Source: Archangium sp.
GTDB taxonomy: Bacteria; Myxococcota; Myxococcia; Myxococcales; Myxococcaceae
Direction of reading: 5' to 3'
Length of the DNA: 64,000 nucleotides
Assembly: GCA_030695565.1 (NCBI GenBank)
Contig: JAUYRZ010000123.1
Location: forward strand, 163,031-227,030
The number at the start of each line of letters is the position of its first letter. Within the stretch, counting starts at the first letter, position 1. The translations under genes and the position numbers were made by a program. The notes under the pieces were generated by a model. The model searched no databases, was not told the DNA's origin, and saw nothing but the letters and a program-made list of their open reading frames with translations. Positions 21,574 through 29,553 of the stretch are shown one piece after another.

Positions 21574-22611
21574 ATGAACATTCTCATCACTGGCGGCACT
21601 GGTTTTCTCGGCACTCACCTCGTGCCGCTCCTACGCAAGCAGGGGCACGCGCTCACGCTCCTCTCGCGCTCGAAGCCCCCGGCCGCGTGGCTGACCGGCG
21701 ATCACCCCATCCGTCACGTGCAGGCCGACTTGAAGGATCGTGAAGCCGTGCGCGATTCACTGCGCGGCGTCGAGGCGATTTATCACCTGGCAGGTCTGGT
21801 CAGCTTCAAGAACGAAGACGGCCGCAAGATGTACGAGCTGCACGTCGACTGCACCCGCGAGCTGCTGCGCGACGTGCGCACGCTGGGCACCAGGCCGCGC
21901 GTCATCCTCGCGTCGACCTCCGGCACCATCGCCGTCTCGAAAGAAGAGCGCATCGGCACCGAAGCCGACGACTACCCCATCGAGACCGTGGGCCGCTGGC
22001 CGTACTACCTCTCGAAGATCTACGAAGAGAAGCTCGCCCTCGAGTTCTGCAAGAAGGAAAGCATTCCCCTCGTCGTGCTCAACCCCTCGCTGCTGATGGG
22101 CCCGGGTGACGACCGGCTCTCCTCCACGTGGACGGTGGTGAAGTTTCTTCAGCGCGACATCCCCGCGATGCCCGGTGGCGGCATGAGCTTCGTCGACGCC
22201 CGTGACGCGGCGCAGGCGGCGGCCAACGCGCTGACCCGCGGCGAGCTGTACGGCCGGCACTTGATGGGCCTCAACTTCTCCATGAAGGAGTTCTTCTCGC
22301 GCCTCGAGCGGCTCACCGGCGTGGCGGCGCCGCGCGTGAAGCTGAACAAGCAGCTCAACATTCTGGGCGCGTACGCGCTCGACCAGGTGGCGAAGTGGCG
22401 CGGGGAAAAGCCCAGCATCGATCCGCAAGAGGTCGAGGTAGGGGAGCACTGGTTCTGGTGTGACTCGAGCAAGGCCGAGGCGCAGCTGGGCTTCGTGGCG
22501 CGCGACCCCTACGAGACGCTGTATGAGACCGTGCAGTACGTGCTCAAGAAGCTCCCGCCCGGCGAGTTGCCCGGGCTGAAGGGTGAGTTGGCCGAGCTGC
22601 GGAATCGGTGA
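21574..22611 (+). CDS. NAD-dependent epimerase/dehydratase-like SDR
   Basis: 345 residues from MNILITGGTGFLGTHLVPLL. The open frame continues upstream to 21481 through a repeat element, so the ATG at 21574 preceded by GGAGAGG is chosen. It shows the extended-SDR Rossmann motif and YYLSKIYEEK as a YxxxK active site. ASTSGTIAVSK provides the Ser/Thr. The family includes dihydroflavonol reductase-, 3-beta-hydroxysteroid- and lipid-acting enzymes. As it follows the reductase/ligase/acyltransferase fusion on the same strand, it probably handles a keto or hydroxy-lipid intermediate. A 129-nt repeat-filled gap separates the two, so co-transcription is not certain. Substrate unknown. Confidence 0.8.
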   Translation: MNILITGGTGFLGTHLVPLLRKQGHALTLLSRSKPPAAWLTGDHPIRHVQADLKDREAVRDSLRGVEAIYHLAGLVSFKNEDGRKMYELHVDCTRELLRDVRTLGTRPRVILASTSGTIAVSKEERIGTEADDYPIETVGRWPYYLSKIYEEKLALEFCKKESIPLVVLNPSLLMGPGDDRLSSTWTVVKFLQRDIPAMPGGGMSFVDARDAAQAAANALTRGELYGRHLMGLNFSMKEFFSRLERLTGVAAPRVKLNKQLNILGAYALDQVAKWRGEKPSIDPQEVEVGEHWFWCDSSKAEAQLGFVARDPYETLYETVQYVLKKLPPGELPGLKGELAELRNR

Positions 22612-22645
22612 AGTGAGGTGAGGGTCTCGAGGGCAAGCAGGTGGG

Positions 22646-22701
22646 CCCCTCACCCGGTCCTTCGGACCGACCTCTCCCCGCGTCGCAGGGAGAGGTTTTT
22701 T
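22646..22701 (+). terminator. Intrinsic terminator made from a type B dispersed repeat (copy 4)
   Basis: Repeat copy 4 (22646-22695) contains an inner hairpin GGTCC-TTC-GGACC, then CCTCTCCC, a CGCGTCGCA loop and GGGAGAGG, followed directly by TTTTTT (22696-22701). That is a textbook Rho-independent terminator for the plus-strand SDR gene, 4 nt before the stop of the convergent exbD. Confidence 0.88.
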
Positions 22702-22704
22702 ACT

Positions 22705-23186
<482 letters not shown>

Positions 23187-23190
<4 letters not shown>

Positions 23191-23603
23191 TTCTTCACCT
23201 CTTCCACGCCCAGCGCGATCGACTTGGCGCCCGACTTGCGCGCGAGGTTCATCACCCTGCGCACGTCTTCGAACACCAACGACTGATCGCCCTTGAGGAG
23301 GATGCGCTGGTTGGGGTTGCTGATGAGCTTCTTCTGCAGCTCGACCTGGAAGCCCTCGTCATCGTACGAGTCGCTCTCGATGTAGATGGTCTTGTCGGGC
23401 GTGACCGAGACCACGATGGGGTCGGCGCCGCCCTTCTTCTCGTCGTCGACCTTCACGGCCTTGGGCAGCTGCACGTCTTTGCCGCGCTGGAGCATGGGGG
23501 TGATCACCATGAAGATGATCAAGAGCACGAGCACCACGTCGACCATGGGGGTCACGTTGATCTCGGCCTTGATGCCTTTTTTCCCGCCGACGGCCATTCC
23601 CAT
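23187..23603 (-). CDS. exbD: ExbD/TolR-family biopolymer transport protein (first copy)
   Basis: 138 residues. MGMAVGGKKGIKAEINVTPMVDVVLVLLIIFMVI gives the conserved cytoplasmic stub, membrane helix and critical Asp. The periplasmic part has KPKAVKVDDEKKG-like charged sequence and the typical beta-alpha ExbD ending. It works with ExbB in the inner membrane to energise TonB. It is located between exbB (29 nt upstream) and the second exbD (4-nt overlap). It is shorter than its downstream paralogue and lacks the proline-rich tail, which suggests the two have diverged. Function as a proton-channel stator subunit is family knowledge. Confidence 0.95.
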
Positions 23604-23632
23604 GGTGAGTGCTCCTTCAGCTCAACAAGGAC

Positions 23633-24292
23633 TTACTTGGCGAAGTGGCGGGTGACGACGTCGAGGAACTCGTTGCTCGACTCGGAGAGATCCACCGAGC
23701 GCGCATCGACCCAGCCCTGCAGGAAGTTGAAGGCCATCACCGCGGGGATCGCCACCAGCAGGCCGAAGGCCGTGGTGATGAGCGCCTCCGAGATGCCGCC
23801 CGAGATGGTGCCCAGGCCGCCTGAGCCGGTGGCCGCCATCTGCTGAAAGGCGTTCACGATGCCCATGGTGGTGCCCAGCAGGCCGATGAAGGGCGCCGTG
23901 GAGCCGACCGTGGCCAGCACGCCCAGGCCGCGCTTGAAGTTCTGCACCTCGCGCGCCGCCTGACGCTCCATCGCGCGGGCGACCGATTCGATCGCCACGT
24001 CTTTGTCGGTGGGCGCCGTGCGGAAGGCGGTCAGGCCGGCGTTGATGGTGCGGCCCAGGTGGCCCACGTTCTTGGTCAGGCCCGCGGCCGCTGCGGCGGG
24101 CACATCGCCGCCAGAGAGCACCTTGGCCATCTTCTCGGCGAACGCCACCGACTCAGAACCAGACCGCATGTAGACCACGATGCGCTCGAACATCACGAGC
24201 AGGCTGGCGACCGACATGATGCCCATCGTGATCACGATGAGCTTCGCGAAGATCCCCATCGAGGACCAGAGATGACTCAGGGAGAAGTCCAT
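23633..24292 (-). CDS. exbB: ExbB/TolQ/MotA-family proton channel protein
   Basis: 219 residues with three hydrophobic segments: an N-terminal helix (IFAKLIVITMGIMSVASLLVMFERI) and two after the cytoplasmic loop (GVLATVGSTAPFIGLLGTTMGIVNAF and ALITTAFGLLVAIPAVMAFNFL). The motif TAPFIGLLGTTMGI is diagnostic of ExbB/TolQ. It forms the pentameric channel that powers TonB or TolA. The gene lies 74 nt downstream of tonB and 29 nt upstream of the first exbD. The neighbouring TonB and TonB-dependent receptor favour an ExbB rather than TolQ role. Confidence 0.95.
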   Translation of the reverse strand: MDFSLSHLWSSMGIFAKLIVITMGIMSVASLLVMFERIVVYMRSGSESVAFAEKMAKVLSGGDVPAAAAAGLTKNVGHLGRTINAGLTAFRTAPTDKDVAIESVARAMERQAAREVQNFKRGLGVLATVGSTAPFIGLLGTTMGIVNAFQQMAATGSGGLGTISGGISEALITTAFGLLVAIPAVMAFNFLQGWVDARSVDLSESSNEFLDVVTRHFAK

Positions 24293-24366
24293 GGGCGAGG
24301 CTTCCTAGTAGGGGCTCCCACAGGAGCCAACGTGTTTGATCAGCCGTTACCGATCGCGAAGGGCGA

Positions 24367-25086
24367 TCAGCGCGGCAGCTTGAACTGAAAATTCTGCACG
24401 TAGTCGATGCTGATCGGGTGGCCCTGGTAGGTGGCCGGTTTGCACCGCATGCGCGCCATGGCAGCGAGCGCCGCCTCGGAGAGATGAGGCAGCGGCTTCA
24501 TCACGCGGCAGTTCTTCACCACGCCGTCCGTCATGATGTTGCACTTGATGATCATCATGCCTTCGATGTGCGCCTCACGCGCTTCACGGCTCTGCGAGTA
24601 GATGTCGGCCAGCACTGACTTGTCGCAGTCGGGGCGGGTCATGCCTTCGCCGAAGGGCACCACGTCGGTGCCCAGCGTGCCGCCCACCACGCCACCGACG
24701 ACGCCGCCCACCACGCCGCCTTCGACGCCGCCCTCCACGCCTTCGGGCTCGGCCGAAGGCTCCTCGGGCTGGGGCTCGGCCTCAGGCGGCTTCTCCAAGG
24801 GGATCTCTTTGGGCTGAACGATGACGTCCTTCTTGATCTTCTTCTCCACCTTCTTCTCGACCTTGGGCGTGGTGCTGCCGGCAGGCGGGGGCGGGGGCGG
24901 CGGCGGCGGGGGGGGCACCGCGGCGAAAAACTTCACCTCGGAGAGGTCTTCTTCGATCGCCGGTGGCCGGGTGCTGAACCACGCCACCAGGGCGAAGAGC
25001 GCCACGTGAATGCCGACAGAGATGACGGTACCGGCGCCGAAACGGCTCTTCGCGGCATCACCTTTGGACAGAACGGAGTCGAACAT
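24367..25086 (-). CDS. tonB: TonB-family energy transducer
   Basis: 239 residues: a membrane anchor (ISVGIHVALFALVAWFS, preceded by a cytoplasmic start), a run of prolines near residue 60, Lys/Glu repeats (KVEKKVEKKIKK), an acidic PEAEPQPEEP stretch, a Gly-Val-rich repeat, and a C-terminal TonB domain (NCRVMKPLPHLSEAALAAMARMRCKPATYQGHPI). The domain contacts the receptor's TonB box. Two extra Cys (in IIKCNIM and RMRCKP) are present. It is the first gene of the minus operon and is divergent from the receptor gene at 25200 across a 113-nt promoter region. Confidence 0.93.
   Translation of the reverse strand: MFDSVLSKGDAAKSRFGAGTVISVGIHVALFALVAWFSTRPPAIEEDLSEVKFFAAVPPPPPPPPPPPAGSTTPKVEKKVEKKIKKDVIVQPKEIPLEKPPEAEPQPEEPSAEPEGVEGGVEGGVVGGVVGGVVGGTLGTDVVPFGEGMTRPDCDKSVLADIYSQSREAREAHIEGMMIIKCNIMTDGVVKNCRVMKPLPHLSEAALAAMARMRCKPATYQGHPISIDYVQNFQFKLPR
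24680..24739 (-). repeat. 12-nt tandem repeat in tonB (five units)
   Basis: Five units of 12 nt encode alternating GVVG/GVEG residues in the TonB spacer. Units vary at one or two bases. Copy number could change by slippage without breaking the frame. Confidence 0.8.
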
Positions 25087-25199
25087 GGAGTCAGACCTCT
25101 TAACAAAAACGTTACCGAATTATCGAGGACCGTTGACAGCTAGGTGCTCCCGAGTAAGGAAGGCGGCGCAATTCGTTCCTTCCTGGAGGATCAAACCGC
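25087..25199. promoter_or_regulatory. Divergent promoter region between tonB operon and TonB-dependent receptor
   Basis: A perfect -35-like TTGACA lies at 25133-25138 on the plus strand; the best -10 sixteen bases later is weak (TAAGGA). On the minus strand GATAAT (complement of 25119-25124) could be the tonB -10. GGAGG before the receptor GTG is a good ribosome site. No Fur-box-like dyad was recognised. Confidence 0.5.
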
Positions 25200-28100
25200 G
25201 TGCGTCCTAATAACTGGCTGTACCGCACCGTGCTCGTTGCGAGCGCGTGCGTATCGTCTCTGGCTTTCGCCCAGGGCACCGCTGTCGTCACGGGTATCGT
25301 GACTGACGCTGCCACGAGCAAGCCGGTTCCCGACGTGGTGATCACTGCAACCTCTCCTGCGCTGCAGGGCGAAGAGGTCGTCGTCACGGACAGCTCAGGC
25401 CTCTACCGCCTGGCCCAGCTGCCCGCGGGCGTCTACACCCTGAAGCTCGAGAAGGAGTCGTTCAAGCCGTACTCGCGCACTGACATCAACATCCGCACCG
25501 ATCGCACCGTGCGCGTGAACATTCAGCTGCAGCCCGAGGCCGTGCAGGGTGACACCGTGGTCGTCGTGGGCAGGCCGCCCACCGTCGACATCGGCTCGAC
25601 CACCACCGGCATCAACGTCGGCAAGGACTTCATCAACAACATCGCCTTCATCCAGCCCAACGGCTCGGGTGTGCGCTCGTTCGAGTCGCTCGCCTCGGTC
25701 GCCCCGCAGGTGATCGCCGACGAGTACGGCTTCGGCTTCTCCGGCGCGCAGTCGCCTGAGAACCTCTACCTGGTCGACGGCGTGTCGGTGAGCGACCCGG
25801 CCTTCGGCACCAACGGCGCTCAGTTCCCCGTCGAGTTCGTCGAAGAGGCGAACGTCGTCACCGGCGGCTACATGGCCGAGTACGGCCGCGCCACGGGCGG
25901 CGTGCTCAACGTCGTCACCAAGTCGGGCTCGAACGAGTTCCACGGCATGGTCTGGGGCAACTGGACCCCCGGCGCGCTGCAGGGTCAGCCCCGGGCCATC
26001 GACAGCGACGCCACCTCCGTGCGTCTGCAGGCCAAGCTGCTCAACACCGTCGACTTCGGCGCCCAGGTCGGCGGCCCGATCATCAAGGACCGCCTGTGGT
26101 TCTTCGTCGGCTTCGCGCCCTCGTTCAACTGGGATCGCACCACCCGCGACCTGCGCGCCTTCGTGACCGACCCGGTCACCGGCGAAGAGACCAACCCCGT
26201 CGTTCCCGGCAGCACCCAGGTTCGTCAGGAGAGCCAGCGCGCGTTCTCGTACATCGCCAAGCTGACCTTCCTCATCAACGCCGACAACAACATCTCGTTG
26301 TCCGTGGTCGGTTCGCCCTCCAGCGACACCACCCCGTTCTCCTTCAACGAGCGCCGTTCGACGGCCAATGGTTGGAAGGGCGGCAACGTGGTCACCACCG
26401 ACAGCAACACCCTCTCGGTGCGGTACCAGGGCGGTTTCCTCGACAAGCACCTGCTGCTCGACGTGAGCGGTGGCTGGTTCCGCCTGCGCAACTCCACCCT
26501 CCCCGATGACGGCTCGGGCTTCAACAACACGCCCGGCGACGGCACGGCAGCGGGCACGCCCGCGGTCATCTACCGCCGCAACCCCCGTCCGTACTCGATC
26601 ACCGCCTTCGAGACCCTCACTGCCGAAGGGGCGGCCGTGTGTGTCGATGCGGCGACCTGCCCCGCGACGGCCGGCGAGACGTACACCATCGGCGGCTTCG
26701 GCTTCCTGCAGGACGCCACCCTCGACCGGCTCCAGGGCCGGGCCTCGGCGACCTTCCTCTTCCAGGGCCTGGGTCACCACATCGTCAAGGCCGGTCTCGA
26801 TATCGAGCACCTGCGCTACGACCTGAAGAAGGCCTACTCGGGCGGCAGCATCCTCCGTGAGAACACCGCGGGTACCCGCTTCGACGACTACCGCCAGTAC
26901 GGCTATTTCACCTCGCCCGACGAGGCGACCCGCCAGTCGGTGATCAACTCGGTGCCCACCTCGAACAGCGTCGGCGCCTACCTGCAGGACAGCTGGTCGA
27001 TCATGGACGTGGTCACCCTGAACCTCGGCCTGCGCTACGACAACCAGCAGCTCATCGCCGGTGACAACACGCTGGGCCTGACCCTCAACAACCAGATCTC
27101 GCCGCGCGTCGGCGTGATCTACGACTTCACTCAGCAGGGTCGCAGCAAGCTGTTCGCGAACTTCTCGCGCTACTACGAGGCCGTTCCGATCGACATCGCC
27201 GACCGCGCGCTCACCGGCGAGAACCAGTACCAGTTCCAGCACGCCGTGAAGGGTCACCCCACCGCGCAGCCCGGCAACCCCGGCTGCGACCCGCTCGCGA
27301 ACATCAGCCAGGCCCTCAACGAGTGCCAGGACCCGCTCAACACCCGCCGCGTCAACGCGATCAACGGCGGCGACTACGATCCGTCGGCGGGTGGCCTGCA
27401 GACGGGCGCCGGCAAGACGCCGATCGACCCGAACATCAAGGCGCAGAGCAGCGACGAAATCGTCGTCGGTGGCGAGTACGAGGTCATCTCGGATGGGCGC
27501 GTCGGCGCGACCTACACCCGCCGCTACATGAACTCGGTCATCGAAGACATGTCGGTCGACGAGGCTTCGACCTACTTCATCGGTAACCCCGGCGAAGGCA
27601 TCTCGACGGCGTTCCCCAGGGCCGTTCGCGACTACGACGCGGTCACCGTGTATTTCAACAAGGCCTTCAGCGACGGCTGGATGGGCCAGGTCTCGTACAC
27701 GTATTCCTCATTGCGAGGTAACTACAACGGTCTGTTCCGCCCTGAGACGGGTCAGCTCGACCCGAACATCAACGCCGACTTCGACCTCATCTCGCTGCTG
27801 GGCAACCGCACGGGTCCGCTCGACGCCGACCGCAACCACTTCATCAAGGCGTACGCGAGCAAGGAGTTCGTGCTCACCCCCAGCTTCAGCCTGGTGGCGG
27901 GCCTGACCTACGAAGGCCGCTCGGGCGCTCCGATCAACTACTACGGCAGCCACCCCCTCTACGGCCCGGACGAAGCGTTCGTGCTCCCCCGCGGTGCTGG
28001 TGGCCGGTTGCCCTGGCGCCACGCGATCAACGCGAAGGGCGGCGTGCGCTACAAGATCAGCAAGGACAACGTGGTCGAGTTCACGGCTGACGTGTTCAAC

Positions 28101-28418
28101 ATGTTCAACTTCCAGGCGGTCACGGCGGTGGACAACACGATCACCTCGGCCGATGCCCTCCCCTTCCAGACCAACTCGAAGGATCCCCAGGCCGCTGCGT
28201 GTCTGGCCGGCAGCGGTCAGCCCCAGTGCACCGAGCTCGCCTTCGACGAAGACGGTGACCCCGTTCTCAACGCTGACGGCTCGCAGGCCTACGTTCTCCC
28301 GATTCAGGGCGGCGGCGGCGGCAACCTGACCACCGCTGACATCAACCCCAACTTCAAGCGGCCCACCGCGTACCAGGCACCCATCTCGGTGCGCTTCGGT
28401 ATCCGGTTCAGCTTCTAA
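25200..28418 (+). CDS. TonB-dependent outer-membrane receptor with carboxypeptidase-regulatory-like N-domain (Oar-like)
   Basis: 1072 residues from a GTG with GGAGG 12 nt upstream. A signal peptide (WLYRTVLVASACVSSLAFAQG) is followed by a CarboxypepD_reg-like beta-sandwich (~25-110). A plug domain comes next (~120-260, containing NLYLVDGVSVSDPAFGTNGAQ and GGYMAEYGRATGGVLNVVTKSG). The rest is a large beta-barrel ending in the terminal Phe signature RFGIRFSF. Such receptors import large or scarce substrates or export proteins, energised by TonB. The architecture resembles M. xanthus Oar-type proteins. It sits opposite tonB-exbBD and 23 nt before a lipoprotein gene, likely its partner. Ligand unknown. 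Confidence 0.92.
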   Translation: MRPNNWLYRTVLVASACVSSLAFAQGTAVVTGIVTDAATSKPVPDVVITATSPALQGEEVVVTDSSGLYRLAQLPAGVYTLKLEKESFKPYSRTDINIRTDRTVRVNIQLQPEAVQGDTVVVVGRPPTVDIGSTTTGINVGKDFINNIAFIQPNGSGVRSFESLASVAPQVIADEYGFGFSGAQSPENLYLVDGVSVSDPAFGTNGAQFPVEFVEEANVVTGGYMAEYGRATGGVLNVVTKSGSNEFHGMVWGNWTPGALQGQPRAIDSDATSVRLQAKLLNTVDFGAQVGGPIIKDRLWFFVGFAPSFNWDRTTRDLRAFVTDPVTGEETNPVVPGSTQVRQESQRAFSYIAKLTFLINADNNISLSVVGSPSSDTTPFSFNERRSTANGWKGGNVVTTDSNTLSVRYQGGFLDKHLLLDVSGGWFRLRNSTLPDDGSGFNNTPGDGTAAGTPAVIYRRNPRPYSITAFETLTAEGAAVCVDAATCPATAGETYTIGGFGFLQDATLDRLQGRASATFLFQGLGHHIVKAGLDIEHLRYDLKKAYSGGSILRENTAGTRFDDYRQYGYFTSPDEATRQSVINSVPTSNSVGAYLQDSWSIMDVVTLNLGLRYDNQQLIAGDNTLGLTLNNQISPRVGVIYDFTQQGRSKLFANFSRYYEAVPIDIADRALTGENQYQFQHAVKGHPTAQPGNPGCDPLANISQALNECQDPLNTRRVNAINGGDYDPSAGGLQTGAGKTPIDPNIKAQSSDEIVVGGEYEVISDGRVGATYTRRYMNSVIEDMSVDEASTYFIGNPGEGISTAFPRAVRDYDAVTVYFNKAFSDGWMGQVSYTYSSLRGNYNGLFRPETGQLDPNINADFDLISLLGNRTGPLDADRNHFIKAYASKEFVLTPSFSLVAGLTYEGRSGAPINYYGSHPLYGPDEAFVLPRGAGGRLPWRHAINAKGGVRYKISKDNVVEFTADVFNMFNFQAVTAVDNTITSADALPFQTNSKDPQAAACLAGSGQPQCTELAFDEDGDPVLNADGSQAYVLPIQGGGGGNLTTADINPNFKRPTAYQAPISVRFGIRFSF

Positions 28419-28441
28419 GCCGCTGACCAGGAGACACGACA

Positions 28442-29446
28442 ATGTCCAAGAACTCTCGAATCAGCCTCTTTGGTCTCATCGGTGGCGTCGCTGGCTTCGC
28501 GTTGTCTGGGTGCTTCGCGGCCCAGCCCACGCCGGAGTGCAACGTCACCATCACGGCCGCGGGTCAGGGCCTCGGCCCGTACTACGCGCTGCTCACCCCG
28601 GTTGATGGCACGGGCAGCTGCGCTGAACTCGACCACATGTACATGGGCATGCAGCGGTTCCGCACGCAGGCCAACGGCGGCGCCTTCACCCTCGCGGTGA
28701 AGCCGTCCCTCGTGGTCGACCCGTACCTCGGCTACGTCTATTCGGCCGACGTCGACCCCGCGAACAATTGTGTCAACCAAACGCGCTGCGCCGACTGCAC
28801 CATCGACGCGGGCCCCGGCTTGGTCATCCCCGACGGCGGCGCCGTTGAGGAGTTCGTACAGGGAGACGGTGGCATCGGTGGCCGCACTGTTGCTGTCGAC
28901 GGCGGGTTCAGGGCGATCGATCGGAAGAACGCGTGCCGTTCGGTAGACGATGAAATCGCCCGCGTCGACGCGACGGACCCCGACGGCAAGAAGCTCAACG
29001 CCATCGGGCAGATGCCGCAGTTCCCCACCAACAACGCCTGCACCATCACCAACTTCGTGGGCGGGGAGCAGAACTACCAGGAAGAGGCGCTCACCCTGGT
29101 GGACGGCAGCTCAGAAACGCTGCCGGCCATCACCTACAAGACCGAGTTCACGAACTTCAACGTGATCAACTCGGCCAAGGTGCCTGGCACGGCGTTCACC
29201 ACCGACATGAAGTACACGGAAGGTGGCTGCGTGGCGAACTACAAGGTCGTCGGCTTCTGGCCTGAGATTCACTGCAGCAACGATCCGTCGGAAGGCGCCC
29301 TGGTCACCTCGGAAGAGTGCGACCCGAACGCTGACGTCGACGCCGGCCGGTTCCTCGGCTCAGGCATCAACCCGTCGTTCGAGCCGAAGTGCAACACGGC
29401 CCTGGGCGTCTGCGTGCCCACGGTCGACGTGGCCGCCATCAAGTAA
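28442..29446 (+). CDS. Lipoprotein, probable partner of the TonB-dependent receptor
   Basis: 334 residues. A type II signal peptide with lipobox (FALSGC, Cys at about 23) is seen, then several Cys pairs (NNCVNQTRCADC, NKNACRS) and a mixed beta-rich sequence without a recognised domain. The AUG follows the receptor stop by 23 nt with GAGA-rich sequence in between, so the two are probably co-transcribed. By analogy to SusC/SusD pairs it may form a lid or capture substrate, but it shows no SusD helices, so this is inference from position only. Two strong hairpins follow the stop codon. Confidence 0.8.
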   Translation: MSKNSRISLFGLIGGVAGFALSGCFAAQPTPECNVTITAAGQGLGPYYALLTPVDGTGSCAELDHMYMGMQRFRTQANGGAFTLAVKPSLVVDPYLGYVYSADVDPANNCVNQTRCADCTIDAGPGLVIPDGGAVEEFVQGDGGIGGRTVAVDGGFRAIDRKNACRSVDDEIARVDATDPDGKKLNAIGQMPQFPTNNACTITNFVGGEQNYQEEALTLVDGSSETLPAITYKTEFTNFNVINSAKVPGTAFTTDMKYTEGGCVANYKVVGFWPEIHCSNDPSEGALVTSEECDPNADVDAGRFLGSGINPSFEPKCNTALGVCVPTVDVAAIK

Positions 29447-29462
29447 GCGGCTCCAGGGTCGG

Positions 29463-29484
29463 CCCCCTCGACCAGGTCGGGGGG
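29463..29484 (+). terminator. GC hairpin after the lipoprotein gene
   Basis: CCCCC, one bulged T, CGAC-CAG-GTCG and GGGGG form a strong stem 17 nt after the stop. It has no T-run, so it is an RNA-end stabiliser or weak terminator, not a canonical one. Confidence 0.5.
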
Positions 29485-29512
29485 AGTTCGACTCCCACAG
29501 CGCGTTGTGAAA

Positions 29513-29550
29513 GAGAGCCCTCGCCCCCACTTTCGGGAGCGAGGGTTCTT
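29513..29550 (+). terminator. Long hairpin before the radical SAM gene, overlapping its ribosome site
   Basis: A 16-bp arm (29513-29528) pairs with 29535-29550 around loop ACTTTC with one C/A mismatch and two G-T wobbles. The right arm contains GCGAGGGTTCTT, including the likely ribosome site for the TTG start at 29554. Confidence 0.7.
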
Positions 29551-29553
29551 CAT

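Noticed and set aside
25395..27257. 620-codon open frame on the minus strand
   Set aside because: It is antisense to the TonB-dependent receptor. Its composition (Val/Arg/Asp-rich, no domain) is that of a third-position GC shadow.
29475..29505. tRNA T-arm-like string (AGTTCGACTCCC) after the lipoprotein gene
   Set aside because: The T-stem does not pair over five bases with a seven-base loop, and no matching acceptor, D or anticodon arm lies upstream. It is better explained as part of a GC hairpin.
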